A stretch of 64,000 bases of DNA from Ancistrus triradiatus (GCA_025084515.1 JAJAGP010002251.1:62001-126000), one strand, 5' to 3'. Positions 1 through 14,400 are shown, counted from the stretch's first letter. Made by a program: numbers and translations. The notes: generated by a model not told the origin, from the letters alone.

Positions 1-157
1 GTATTTGGTGTGGACTCTGGTGGAGTTCAGTTTGAATCTGAAGTGTCTAGTGTGCGAGTCAAGTCTCTGGTTGTCAGTGGAATATTTTAGAATAGTCTTT
101 GCAATCACTGATAACTTTATTAGGTACACCTCCTTGTTTCTATACTCAGAGTTATTT

Positions 158-1175
158 TTTCAGTTTCACTTACCATATACAAGCATTGTAGTTCCACAAT
201 TACAGACTGTTGTCCATCTGTTTCTCTATAGTCCCCTTTACTCTGTTCTCTAATGGCCAGGACCACCCCAGTCAGGTACTATTGGGATGGTGGATCATTC
301 TCAGAACTGCAGTGACACTGGTATAGTGATGATGTGGATTTTTAGTTTCAGTCTAGCAGTAACGTTGGGGTGTTTAATAGCTCCAGCAGCATTGCTGAGT
401 CTGATCCGCTTGTACCAGCAAAACACTTAATGCACTGAATAATTCGATCATAGTTGAATTCCTGCAGTTATCTGATTATTCAAGTGGTCATGTATACAGC
501 ATACTCCAATTTAGAAATCAGATTAAGAACTCCGATAAAGAGAGCTGGATTTTACCCCTGGAATCGGGTTACTCATGGTGTCAATGGTGTCAATCTGCGC
601 ATGTGCACGAGCCTTCCCCCACAGTTGCCAGTTCACTGTGTTCTAAAGACTTTGCTGTATTCAGCCCCTTTTTCCAATGACTTTAGCTCTTTTTTTCTCG
701 CTGGATCTGGCAACCCCGGAATTAAATGCGCCACGGAATTAAAGGCAGTGAAACAGCTATCGAACACTTTGTGGAGACTCAGAAATGTAGTATATCCCCT
801 TTAATATTAAAGTTTTAAGTTTATGTTACATATTTCTATGAGATTATCGCCTGGTTGCAAAGTAGAAATCTGATTATGGCCCGAGTCATGTAAACACTGA
901 GGTTTCCCATCATCTGATTACTCAAGTGGATGTATAGTCGTTGATTGGATTACTGATAAAATGAGATTTTCTGCAGTTATCGGATTATTAAGTATATGTA
1001 AACCCACTGTCATTGCAGTTCTGAGAATCATCCACCACATGTAGTATCTGATCTGTGGTGGTCCTGTGGGGGTTCGGACTATTAGGTAACAGGGTAAAGG
1101 GGACTAACAAAGTATGTAGACTGCAGTCTAATTGTTGAACTACAAAGTGCTTATATATGGTAAGTGGAACTGATT
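158..1175. mobile_element. Palindromic MITE (family P), interrupted copy
   Basis: The terminal inverted repeats pair 161-202 (cagtttcacttaccatatac...) with 1129-1173 (...tatatggtaagtggaactg). The inner arms, with a 'gtggatcattctcag' motif near 290 and its complement near 1025, also pair. It has no coding capacity, which fits a non-autonomous DNA transposon. Other copies lie at 18190-18590 and 42690-43260, with a fragment at 26146-26208. A second MITE splits this copy at about 432-1006. The superfamily is not determined. Confidence 0.7.
432..1006. mobile_element. MITE (family Q) nested in family P MITE
   Basis: The ends carry inverted 'ctgcagttatctgattatt' (left, near 463) and 'ctgcagttatcggattatt' (right, near 971) motifs next to 'catgtaaac'-type termini. 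The right half matches 36148-36345 closely, and the left half matches the reverse complement of 36346-36535, so both copies belong to one family. The 116-codon open frame inside has no resemblance to a known protein. It sits inside the family P copy and is therefore younger than it. Confidence 0.6.
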
Positions 1176-2338
1176 GAATGAGAAAAGTAACATAATAAAG
1201 TCATTGGTGAGTGTATATTGCGTACCGATATTGCTTTGGACAAAATTAACTTCCTACTGAAACTATCAGGTTTTATATGGCTGCAAAACATAAGCCTTTT
1301 ATTATAGAAAAAAAGTCTAGTACAGTCTGAAGGATAGAACACAGTAAATACACTGTTTAAAGGAAAGAACTTGAAACAGCTGGTTAGCTAATAGCCTCCG
1401 GAGTCCCTAGTGTTCCAGTCCAACTCGAATTGTGAGTCTGGTAATTAGAGATTCGAGTGTGACATACATTGCTAGTCTGAATTTCATTTAACCATCTCTA
1501 CCCTGTACTGGTTTCAAATTATGGTTGAATTCAGCTCAATTGTTATTTAATTGTCATAACTGTGGAATGTGTGACATCTAATTCTAAAAATAAAGTCAAA
1601 TAAATATTTGGACACCAAATATGAATGAAAGGAGAGTGACTTTTGCAGGAACAAACTGTATATGCAATGCATACATGTTAAAATATTGGAAGATATTCAA
1701 GATAAAATGTCTTGCGTGAGGAAGTATGACTGCGTTTGTGCATGACACATGACTTTAACCAAAACGAGGCTTTTAAACATAGTCTTGTTGTGTCTGCACA
1801 GCCTAGAATTCAAAACAAAGCATGTTGTGACGTACAATTGTGCATTCTTACACCAGTATGTGCACTGTGTTAAGTTTCTGTGTAGTTTTTAACATTTTGG
1901 ACGTATGACTCAGGTTTGGTCATACTCTGCTCTTTTTTCTGAGGCTTAAATGTCTTCTGGTGGGATAACGTACACTATAGCTGCTGTATTCCTTAAGAAT
2001 TATCACTGAAATAGGACAGTGTTATCAGAGGACGAGCAGAAGCCCATGGTTTCCTCTCGTCATAGGGTCGTCATACTATCTGTAGTCTAAGATGGGTTTG
2101 GGTGGCGTGTAGCTGACAAAACCTTGACTAACTTGTTTCCTCCGTCGCAGTATAAAAAGAAATTTGTCTGACTCATGATGAAAAGAGGCGCCCTTAATTA
2201 CACAGTCAAGTTTACGTTCTCATTGTGTTTTGGCTTCTGTCATCAGAGCATGTGCAGGTCAGACGCTAAGCTGTAGCTAAACACAAACCCTGTGATCATG
2301 CCATGCATTGCTCATTATGTACGTGTTTGTTGTGGCAG
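1176..2338. other. dennd2c intron, unrecognised sequence
   Basis: This is the intron stretch upstream of the first visible exon. I found no coding exon, no transposon ends and no strong simple repeat in it. It ends in a splice acceptor (ttgtggcag) at 2330-2338. Confidence 0.5.
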
Positions 2339-2417
2339 TATTTATGCAGGATCCAAGAGATCTTCCAAGCCAAGAGAGGGAAGAAAAGGGTGAAAAGCCA
2401 GACAAGTGCCAGCAGAG
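2339..2417 (+). CDS. dennd2c: dennd2c visible exon 1
   Basis: 79 nt, starting in phase 0. It encodes YLCRIQEIFQAKRGKKRVKS..., the basic linker just before the DENN module in DENND2 proteins. Acceptor tgtggcag, donor gtattg. It is the first exon in the window; the frame enters from an upstream exon not seen here. Confidence 0.8.
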
Positions 2418-5400
2418 GTATTGGTTGTCACTGCACTGATTTCATATTATGGGCATTACCAACGTAAGTGGAACTTGTATAAGAATGAATAAATGCCGCT
2501 TGGTAATGTTCTCTGTCTTTTGCTTCTTTTTTTGATGTAATTCATCTATGGCAGAGGAATTGAGTGGAACAGAGAGTGATCCAGAAGAAAGCGTGAAAGG
2601 TTTGTTACTCCATCCCTCCCGTGAAGTTAAAACTCAATTCCTGCACAAAAAGTAGCTCAAACGTCTGTATTCAAACACTAAGTTATCTGACGAATACATA
2701 TATTGTAGGATGTTTTTGGAATAAATGACCTTTTTTCACCTTAATTACCTTAATTTTGTTATAATCAGGACTAGGATTAAGAGCTGTTTATAATAAGTAC
2801 AACCTTGCAATTTCTTATTGTGGGAAAACTTTTTCCCTGATTTCGGTCCAGGTGGCTCTCAGCGCCTGGTGTATGTACAGTCCACTTTGAAGAGGAGACC
2901 AGGGTACCGCACCCTAGAGAGGGACCTCATCCAGCTGCAGCAGCAGCAACTCTTCCAGCTCTTTGTGGTGGTGTCGCTGAGGAAACGTTCGCCTGGAAAC
3001 ACGTACTACCCAGAGGTCACACAACAGTTTCCCACCAAGGTACAGAAGAGTTCTGTAGCTTGCAGGTTAATAAGCTGGAAGCATACCTTGGTAGGATTTT
3101 ATGAAGGAAAGGAAGGAAAGTTTCAGTATTGGGAATAGAATACAGCTTTGGTTTCAATCAATTATACGTTACAGTAAGTAGCAAAATATTTGAAGACGTA
3201 TGCAAAAGTTTGGATGCATTTTTGGTTGATTTTCTGAATAATAAGACAACAAGCTTGGCAGAAAGCAGACTTAAATATAGCATATATTACAGTATATTAA
3301 AGGGAGGCCAAAAATGTTGAGACCACTAGTGGAAATGCTTCTGTTTTACATTTTCTCAGCTTAATAGTGTTTTAATTAATTTAAGTGATTTAAGTCATAT
3401 AATCAGCTTAGCAATTTGAGTGAAAATTGAATTTAGAAAATACAAAATAAAGACATACATTTTAGGATTTATTAGTATTTGGTGTTTGGTTTCCCTTTTT
3501 GCTGGCATGGACTGCACAAGTCTGCTGCAAAAATTTGATGCTGCATTTACATTCACAGCATTTAGCAGACGCCCTTATCCAGAGCGACTTGCAATTGGTA
3601 CAGTCTTACAATCCAAGCAATAGTAGGCTAAGGGTCTTGCTCAAGGACCCAACAGTGGCAGCTTGGCAGAGGTGGGGTTTGAATCCTGGACCTTCTGGTC
3701 CAGAGTCCAGTATCTTAACCGCTAGGCTACCACAGTCCCAGCTGCATGTTATACTAGCATGATTTCACAATATTCCAAAAAACATATTGCGACGATACAG
3801 GATGCTTAGCTTTCTCTGTCTTCAAATGCCCCAATAACTGCTCGAAAGTCCATGTCAGTCACCACTGTTTGATCTTCTTTGGTCATCAAGTAATTGTTGC
3901 AAAGCTTTGAGGTATGAGTTGGACCGTTATATTCATAATGGAAAATGCTGTATGAAATTTAAGACAAATGCAAAACAGAAGTGTTTTTACTAATGGGCTC
4001 AGCCATTTTGGCTCCCACTATATATTTAAAAACATTGGAAAAATGTGATGCAAGTGATTTTTGTAAGGCCTATGAACCTAAAGGACTTGTTAATGGTTCA
4101 TTTAAATGTGCTAGATCATGATCTTGTATAAACAATCTCTTCATCATCATCAATTTGAAACTATTTTTATGTTGTTTAGGAAACTATTGGTCAGGCGAAT
4201 ACCTGTATATTTATATTGGATTAATTCTCATATACCTCATACTAACTAATTCCTCTGAAGCTTATTGATTCTGGTTTTGATTCCATCAAAGTTTGATTGT
4301 TTGTTTGACTAGCTCAGGTCTTACTGAAGCTGAAGACAAACAATGTAACAGGCCTGGCTTTTTACCAGTTTATGTGGACTAATATGACTAACAAGTTGAG
4401 TTACGCACTATCCCATCTATACACTATATAGACAAAAGTTTGTGGATACCCAAAGTACGTCCAAAACATGGGTATTAGTATGGAGTTTGTCCCCTACCTT
4501 TGCTGATACAACAACCTTTGTTCTTTTGATCAGAGGGCTTCCCATTAGACTTTGGAACATGACTGTGAGGTCAGCTTCTGATGTTGGACAATAAGCCCTG
4601 GCTCACCTTTGGTATTTTCAAGGTCTTATCGAGTTTGAGGTCATCGTTCCTTAAACAAAGTTGACAAAGCAGTTCTCTATGGACTTTGTTTAAGGACAGC
4701 AGGGCAGAAAGTTGAAGAGCTGACTTGTTGCAGGTGGGAACCTATAAATGTGTCCTGTTTGACACACATAGTGTGAGTCACCTATTCAGTACAACCCATT
4801 CTACTGCCCTGGTTTGTCTATGGAGAATCCAGAAATTGTTCAATGTGTTACAAGTGAGTGTGGCTGATGTACCAGAGCTCAATAATTAGAAGCGGTGTCC
4901 ACAAACTTCTGTCTGTATAGTGCATTTCATCCAGTGACCTGCCTTTGTTTAGACCAGCGGTTCTCAACCTGTTTATCTAGGCTGCAATTGTGGTCAAACG
5001 CTGGTCTCGTGGGCCACACACTTGCATGAATGTATAATAATGATAGGTCTATGGTACAGATGCTACATGTGCCCAGTCTTGCAGCTTTTTATAGTGTAGT
5101 GAGCTGAAGATCACGTGATTTCTTATTCTCCGTGTCTGTGCACCACACACATGTTGTTTAGATCCAAAGTAGTGCACCAATAGGAAGCCTTTTAGGATTC
5201 ATCATACGCCATTAGATTTAGCTAAAGTACTACCTAATTCCTTTGAAGCTTCATAATTGTGTTTCATGTTTTCTTTCCATTGCATTTCATGAACGTATTG
5301 AATCACTCAATTTGAACTGAAGCTTTAATGTAATAAGGCACATGGAGCTTTTTTACTTAGGACTTACTATAATGAAAGCAACATGTTGAGCATTATGCAC

Positions 5401-8400
5401 TATCCCATTCATATTTCATCCTGGTTTTGCTTAGACCAGTGGTTCCCAACCTGTTTATCAGGGCTGCAATTGTGGTCAAAAGCCGGTCTCGTGGGCCACA
5501 CACCTGCATAAATGTAGAAAAATGATAGACCTGAAGTCCAGATGCTACACGAGCACAGTTTTGCAGCTGTTTATAGGCTAGAGGGCTGATAATCATAAGG
5601 TCTGTTACTCTCTATGTGCTTGCACAACTTCAAAGGTACCGTAATGACGTGAGCATTCTAGGTAAGACTGGGAAATAAGTCATGAGTTACATTTTAGACA
5701 AACCCTAACTAATTCTTATGAAGGTTAATGATTCTGATTTGTTTCATTTCCGTCACAGTTTGACTGTTTGTTTGGGTCAGATCTAAACTGGAGCTCTAGT
5801 GTAAGAATAGAACAGGCCTGGCTTTTTACCAGATTCTGGGATTTAACTATAATGCAGCCAAAACATTGCTTTACGCACGATCCGTATCGTATATCATCCA
5901 GTGACCCAGCTTTGTTTAGACTAGTGGTTCTTAAACCTGTTTATCTGGGCAGCAATTGTGGTCAAAAACTGGTCTAGTGGAAGACAAACCTGCATGAATG
6001 TACAGTAATAATAGGCCAACAGTACAGATGCTACACATGCACAGATGGTAGATGGTAATGGGCAATATTTTATATGGTTTGTTATTCCACATCTGCACTA
6101 CACCTAAAACTCCGAATCAGAAAAAGTTGGGACAGTATGGAAAATGCAAATAAAAAATATATGCAGTGTTTCTTACATTTCCTTTGACTTTTATTTAGCA
6201 GACAGTATGAACCCAGTATAGTTCATTTATTAATAAACATACATTCCTGCACGTTAGGCCTGCAAGACATTGCAAAAAAAAGTTGGGACGGGGCAATTTA
6301 GGGCTAATAATGTGGTTAAAAAAAACTAAATAAAGATGTGATTTCATGATTTGGTACAAAAGCAGTATGCAAGAAAGGCTGAGTCTTTGAGGAGTAAAGA
6401 TTTTTTTAAAAAAGGGCAAGGGATTACTTTATCTAACCTTTATCAAGCACTACTGTACAATACAGGGTTACATTCACAAATGCCACTTAAAACATTACTG
6501 AGCAAAAAAAGACCAATGTGTTGCAGGCCTGAAGTGCAGGAATGGATGTTTATTAATAAACGAAATGAATTTGACCAGAAAAAACTGAAATATCTTGTTC
6601 CTACTGTCACCAATGAAATAAAAGTCAAAAGAAACGTAAGGAACAAGGCATATATTTTCGTTTGCAATTTCCGTACCGTCTCAGCTTTTTCTGATTTGGG
6701 GTTGTAGAATACAAAATGTATTATAGATGCTACATAGAGCACTTTGTAGTCAATATTATATGACATTGCTACCGATGATTTAAGCTGTTGCACCAAACTA
6801 CATTCCTCTGAAGCGTATTCTTTGTTTTGTCACTTTTTATGTCAGTTACACTTCGTCGGTATTCGTCTAGGTCAAATCGAAACTGAATCTGAAGTGATAG
6901 AGAGATTGGCTTTTTTATAGTGCAATTTGGGACTTTCCGTAGTATGTTGTGCCATTCCAATCATATTTCATCCAGTGACCTGTTTCTGCTTAGACCAGTG
7001 GTTCTAAACATGTTTATGGCCTGCAATTGAGGACAAAAGATGGTCTCGTGGGCCACACACATGCATAAATCTATATACTGTAGTAATAACAGATTTGGAG
7101 AACAGAAGCACATGCCTGACCTCTGTGTCACAGTCCACAGGTTGGGAAACACTGGCTTCTGATGATGCTTGCAATACTCGTGATGTTCATGTACAGTACT
7201 GTGCAAAAGTCTTGAGCCACCATTAGATTTGTTGCTTTAGCAGTGGTATAATGGTATAACATGTTGTCAATGATTGGACCAAAAATTTCAAACTTGGATT
7301 CGTCACTCCATAGTACTCTTTTCAACTGTACTTCATTCCAGTCTTTGTGAGCTTTGGCATAACTTAGTTTTTTCATCATGCATATGATCAAGCTTCTTCA
7401 GACTAAGGCTCAACTTGGAAGCTGGCAGATACTGCTGTTGCTCAAGTGTACAGGGAGGTCAGACCAAATACCTGCCACTGTATCCTATAGAACCTGTTTT
7501 ACAGATTTTTCTTTTCAGTAAATATGTTGTATTATAATAAAGAGATGGATAGATGTATTCTAATAAAGAGAAACAGTGGTATATCTAATCTAATAATGGC
7601 CAAATACTTTTGCACAGTACTGCATAAGAGTATAAAGATCAATTTGAATATAATCCGCTTATTTTTGTCTGTAGTTTGAGAAATCTTCACGGCTCTCTCG
7701 TGAGGCTGAGGATCGGCTGAAAGCCATACCCAGTTTCTGCTTCCCAGATGCTCAGGACTGGAGGCCGTCTGCAGACGTTAACAGGTTACATGACACATCA
7801 GCATTACATGATTCATTTCAAACTGACTCATACTTCTTGTTTTTTACTGAGACACTGAGTAAGAATTGAGAAACTGCTTCCAACTGTTTCTTCTATTCCA
7901 TTCCAATCTGGCTCACTCTTCATGTGACTTATGTTTTTTTTTAAACGGTTCCATAAAATGTACCATACCATTTTGACATGAGCTGGTTCTGGGGGATTGA
8001 AGTCCAGCACAATTTGGTGATTTTTCCTGCCCAGCCACACCTGAATCAACAAGTCAGTTAATTTCCACATTTTAATAGGTATGACAGAGCATGAATGGGA
8101 AGAGCATGGGAGTGGGCTCAGGTGGTAAGCCTCAAACTGCTGAGGGGTGGATTTTCCGATAACAATGAGTCTTGGATATTAACAAGTGACTTGATGATAT
8201 ACTTGAGCAACAGACGTGCATCTTTTGCAAGTGTTTCCCAAAAGCGCTTTCTGTGAGGCAGTAATTAAACACTCACTCAAACCTCCAAAACCACAGGCTA
8301 TATTGGAACGTAACTGGACACCTGAATTAATAAGCACATGGCAAAACGTGTAAGCAGTACAACCTTTATGTTGCTGATAAAGTGAAAGTAAGAGCACCAA

Positions 8401-11400
8401 CCAAGCTCTGAGACATGGCCAGTGTGAGTCTACCCAAAGTTATTTATTTACACAGTGCACTAATCCCATCTAGACACTCCATTTATATCTGTAAGACTCT
8501 TTAACAGTGTTCTCTTGCAGCTCTGACTCCGTGGCTGGGAGGGTAGCATCCTCTCTCCCTGGCCGATGAGTGCTGAGCGTTTACTGGTGGGCAAACCAGC
8601 AGCTCCGCCTTCGCCCCTGCAGAGTACCCAACTGTAATTACTTAAAAATAATGTGATTTTCAAACAATAATAATAAAAACAGTCAGGAGAAAATACATCA
8701 CACCTATATCCAAACTCTGAGGTGGACACCCCCACAAAAACAGTACTCCTATGGTATAATCTGATTTTGATTATTGGTTTTGCTGTCAGTTGTAAACCAG
8801 TTGTATGCACAATTTAAGGAGCACTTCAGGATTAACAAATACGTCAGCCAGCACGATATTAGTCATGGAATTAACCTACTTTTAATTCTGACTGATTTTG
8901 GTGAAACGCCTGTGAATTAATGACGATCTGGGTGTGTGGTAGCCTAGCGGTCCAGGGTTCAATATAGAATCCCACCTCTGCCAAGCTGGCACTGTTGGGT
9001 CCTTGAGCAAGACCTTTAACCTACAATTACTTGGATTGTAAGACCTGGATGAGGACGTCTGCTAAATGCTGTAAAGGAAATGAAATTAAAATGATGACAA
9101 TCTAATGATAGACCTGCTTGTGGTCATCGTGTGCCTTTGGGAAATCCACTTCAGATCCATTGTAAGTTGCTTTGGATAAGGGGGTCTATAGATGCCAGCC
9201 ATCCTAGTCTCAGTTTCCTTCCATTTCCACTGGTGAAGGCCGTGGTGGCTGAGAAGGTCACCACAGATTTCTCCATCAGCCACAGTTTCCAACACCTCCT
9301 GGGGGATTCCCAAACATTCCCAAGCCAACTGTGAGATGTAATCACACCAGCAGGTCCTGAGCTTGCATTGGGGTCTTCATCCAGAGGGACGTGTCTGGAA
9401 TAGCTCTTGTGAGATGCCCAAACCACCTCAATTGGCTCCTCTTGATCCTAAGGAGCAGACCGTTGCAGAGAGTAAACCCACTTTCCACTGGCAAGGACTA
9501 ATCCGTCTAGAACTTTTCATTCCAAGCCTGCTGGGCTGAGCTTGACCGGGTTATGTGGATGGCTCGGTCACCAGCCGCACGCCTGTGGACACAAACCCCA
9601 GGCCATACTCCTGGGCTGGGTTCCGGTAACCCTAATATGGGCAGAGAAAACTGGTTTAAATGTGTGCCTTTTATGGAGGTGTTTGGGATCGCACTCTGTC
9701 TGACCTCTGCCCTCGGACTTGCTGGGAACATTACCAAAGCACACAAGCTAATGCACCACAGCAAGGTCTCGAACCTTGAAGGGGTGAAATGTTGAATGTA
9801 AATCACCAAATTGTTCTGGACTCGAGCAGCCCTTTCTTAAGAATGCTATGGTTTTTAAACAGCTGTGTTGCCTCATTGCAGTGAAACGTTTTCCTTCGTC
9901 CTGACTGGGGAAGATGGAACGCGCTGGTTTGGGTACTGTCGGAAAATCTTGGTGAGTTTGAGGTGCAAGTCCTGTTTATTCAGCCGGAAAATAATGAATC
10001 TGTGTAACGGAATGCTAAGTGGTTGTCCTTGTGTTTATTTCATACTACTGAGTCATTTCTGCTTTGTTGTGTGTCGGTTTGCCTCGTTGTCCTGCAGCCC
10101 TGCGGAAAGGGGAAGAGACTGCCCGAGGTTCACTGCATCATCAGCAGACTTGGTTGCTTCAATTTGTTTGCCAAGGTTAGGGGGATTTCCAGTGTTTTCC
10201 CTCGTGGTTGATTTTTTTTGCTGTTATTGTTCATATAAATGTTTTACATAGTAAATGTACAGTCGACTGCAGAAATATTTTTGTTCTGGGTTAAGATGGC
10301 TCAAATGGTTATGGTAAAAATCTTGCTCCAAGTCATAGTGCAAATATTAGAAGAAAAGTAAAAGTAAAAGTCATACCAGCTCTGCGTTTAGTACTTATTA
10401 AATCTTATGGAACATTCAATCTTATGGAATCTCCTCCTTCACCCATGCCACAGGTTTTCACTGGGTTTAAGTCATGGGATTTGGATATCTATGCCAGATG
10501 TTTAATTTTGTGGTCAGTGGAGCATTTTTGGGCGGATTTTGAATAGCACTGTTAATATTTTCAATGTTGTTTGATTGTATTTGGTGCCCGAACAAATGGG
10601 CGTTGTCCGAAATGGTCTGCTAATCACTGCTCCCTACGTTCTACATATGATACAGAGCACCCTTAGCCTATGGGCAAGAGAGGGTCAGAAATGTGATTGG
10701 CCCTGAAGGGAGGCCGGACACGAGGATTGTCCCCCTTTGTTTCTGACTGGCACTCTAAAACAGTGCTTGAGGTGCTTGTGCACCAAGTCAAGTCAAGTCA
10801 GATTTATTTATATAGCACTTTTTACAATGGAGCATTGTCTCAAAGCAACTTTACAATTTTAGATCATCTCCGAATATCTACGTCCAATCCCAAATTGAGC
10901 AAGCCTAGGGCGACAGTGGCAAGGAAAAACTCCCTAAGTTGTTATGAGGAAGAAACCTTGGGAGGACCAAGACTCAAAAAGGGACCCAACCTCCTTGGGC
11001 GGCGTAGATGGTAAATCTAAGAATGAAACTAAAGTCATGGAGGGATATTTCAAATAAAATGTGAAATATGCACATCGGCATTAAGTAGTCCGATACACAC
11101 TAGTCACTCTAGGATCCTGAGTCTAAGCAGGAAAGTCGTTGGCGGCACTTCGACCCCAAGAAGGGTGAGGGTTACTGCCCTCCGGTGTGGCCTGGGTATG
11201 GTGGGGATGGAGCTGATGACGGAAGCAGCTTGAGTGAAACTGAAGCGGATGAACATCATGTGTGGGGCAGGAACTGGTACCGGAACAGAGAAAACAGAAA
11301 ATGCAATTAGTTATTGATTAAGAGCACAGTGTCTATTAACAATCACTGATGCCACGAGTAGCATGAGACAGTTCTAGAGACTAATTTGGGAGGAACTAAC

Positions 11401-14400
11401 CCCATGGAGCTCCCCCAGAATTACATTGGTTCCAGGGCTTTTTTTGGTTTGGATTCACACCAGCATTATATGAAGTAGGGCAATATCACGATATTTTATT
11501 GTATAGTGATACATTTTGTTCTGAGCACTGACCGACTGCATGTTTCATTATAAAGAGTGTAATTAGTCCTGTTTAATTAGAAGAAGTACAGCACAATTCT
11601 GAATAAACTTCACCTTACGAAGTATGGGATAATATTTGAATAATAGTTTTTAAGGGCGATCACATACATCGTGATAAATATCGTGTAGCGTGAAAATGTC
11701 TTTAATTATCATGATATAATATTTTTACCATATCGCCCACACCTACGCTGAAGTGGCGTAAGCTGCGCAAATTGCGCTTGGACTCAAAATCGCATTGTAC
11801 CTCCTCCATCTCTGGTAAGATCTGTTGTACAGCTATCGGTGTACAAGTATATTGAAACATAGCGGTTGTGCTCAACACGGGTGCTTGCATCTGGACATAT
11901 CTCTATACGCTCCGCAAATGTACATCTCTCAGGTTCCTATGCGTTAACTAAAGACGTTATCTTGAAGTAGGAGCAAAACAAGTCCCAGTTCATGTCGTTC
12001 TAAGAACTACAATCGTCCCCAGTTCCTGCAGCACGAACACTCGCCTAAGGGAGCACAGTTCTACGAACTATGAAAAGGTTCTTCCGGTGCGAAAGAGCCT
12101 GTGGAGTAGAGTTTTGAAGCATCTGTATGATTGAAGCATCTGTCTGTTCAGATTCTGGAGGAGGTGGAGAGGAGGAGAGAGATCTCTCCAGCTCTGGTTC
12201 ACCCTTTTATGAGGAGTGTCATGGAGGCTCCGTTTCCAGCACCAGGGCGTACCATCACTGTCAAGAGCTTTCTACCGGGGTCAGGAAATGAGGTAAGGCT
12301 CTTAAATTTGTTTGTCACTGGGCAGCTCAGGGGTTAGCCCTGTAGTCTCTCAGTTCGAGACCCTGGTTTGATTGCTGGCCTGGTGGCTGCCTGTGTGGAG
12401 TATACATGTTCTCCCTATGTGCATGGGTTTCCTCAAGAGATGCGTGTTAGGTCAAGTGGCATCTCGAAAGTGTGTGTACCTTGTCTTCCTATATTTGAGA
12501 AGACCAAATGTCCTCACAATGACAGGAAAACCTGGTAGTTTTGAATTGTGATGACTGTTGTGCAGGTCCTCACTGCTTTATTTGCTTTTTTTTACGGACG
12601 TAGGAACTTTTATTTGATAAACCAAAAGAGCCAAAAGATCTGCTTTAGGTTGCTGAGGTTAGGGGTAGCATTATTTATCTACAGTAATCATTATGTCAAT
12701 GATAAGTCCCCGCAAAGATAGTAGGGCAGTGCTGTGTACGTGTACTAGTGATGAACCAGGCCAATTAATGCCATTTTGAAATAATCGGCATCGGCCGATA
12801 TATCCATTATTCAAAACTAGTGGGGAAAAGGCAGAGAAACTTTGAACTTGCATCTGCTAAATGTTGTAAATGTAAATGTAAAATTTAGGCAGTGTTCTTG
12901 GATCATATGCTACATGTACTAAGCTTTTCTTTAACAAATTGTCTACTAAGCAGAATACAATGCACTTGTGTACAACACTGTGAACGTGAGGTCTCTAGCC
13001 AGGAAGAAAACTCCAGCATTTCTGAAGTAAACAAATGTGTAATTGCATCAGCCTCCAGTTCCTGAGCCACAGTAGACGTAATATTTACTGTTGTTTACAG
13101 AAACACTGCTTAAAGAAAAAAGGGAAGCCCATTTTAAACCAGGTTCTTTCCTCGTGCGTAGGAGCTGACTCTGTGTCGGCCGGTGGACTCGAGGCTGGAG
13201 CACGTGGATTTTGAGATTCTGCTGCGGTGTCTGAGTGTGAGCAGACTGCTGCAGGTCTTTGCTTCTCTGCTGCTGGAAAGGAGAGTCATCTTCATCGCAG
13301 ACAAACTCAGGTACAGCATAATGCCTTTCTGTTTTTCTGCCTTTAATTATATCAGCCTTGATTAGTCAGTCAACCGCTAGACACACACCAGTGGCTGAGG
13401 AGAAATTAGTTAACCAGTAAACACTTAAATGCTGTTCCTGCTGCGGTTAAGCGAAACTACAGACGCTCATGCAAAACCCATGCATTTGCGCTTATGTGTT
13501 GCAAAATTGCTGCAGTTTTATGTTAAGCTGGTGTATTTATATGGATAGAGGAGGCCAAAAGTCTGAGGCCGCTAGTGAAAATGCTTCTGTTTTGCATTTT
13601 ATGTTTAATCTGAATTTAAGATGTTGTTTTTCATTACAAATCAAATAATCAGCATAAGAAGTTGAGTGAAAAGTTGAATACGTAAATGTCAGAAATGATT
13701 AGTATGTGGTGTGTTCATTTGTTGGTGCAGTGACAGCATGTACCTGAGCTGGCATGTACTCCTCAAGTTGGTGCAAAATCTAATGATCCGTGTTATCCCA
13801 GCCTGATTTCACAATATTCCAAACAGCGTCTTGTGGTGTTACTGAATGTTTGGCTCTCTCTGTCTTCCAGTACCCCATAAATGCTCAGTGGGAACAGACT
13901 GTATACTAATAAATTCTGATATTATGTGGGGTTTTTATGATTCATTGTATTATTTGTAATGAAAAACATTGTGTCAGAGTCAAGCAAAATGCTAAATTGA
14001 AGCATTTTCACTAGTGTTCTCAGACTTTATATACAACTCTGGAAAAAATTAAGAGACCAATGCAAAATGATCAGTTTCTCTGGGTTTAATGTTTGTATTT
14101 ACATTTTTGTTTTATTCTATAAACTACTGGGGTGGCTCGGTGGGTAGCGCTGTTGCCTCACAGCAAGAAGGTCCTGGGTTTGATCCCCATGTGGAGTGGC
14201 CTGGGTTTCTTCTGCGTGGAGCCTGCATGTCCACCGTGTGGGTTTCCTACCACAGTCCAAAGACATGCATTAGGTTAATTAATTACTCTAAATTGGCTTT
14301 ATATATATATATACATTTTCCTTTAGAATTCTCTGATATAAATCAGAATTCATTGTTCCATCAATGATGGTAAGCCGTCCTGGTCCAGATGCAGCAAAAC

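Larger units (their letters stand above)
4230..7130. repeat. Tandem array of four diverged ~480-bp units
   Basis: The landmark 'ttagaccagcggttctcaac' recurs in variants near 4951, 5430, 5909 and 6990. Each is followed by 'ctgcaattgtggtcaaa', 'ggtctcgtgggccacacac' and a 'gatgctaca' block, and preceded by a 'ctgaagct...ttgattctg' block. The spacing is about 480 bp once the 600-bp insertion in unit 3 is removed. The units are well diverged, so the array is old. It lies in a dennd2c intron. Confidence 0.8.

Noticed and set aside
9150..9830. Endogenous retrovirus or LTR element
   Set aside because: No LTR pair, primer-binding site or gag/pol/env similarity was seen. A second copy at 45.6 kb also lacks these.
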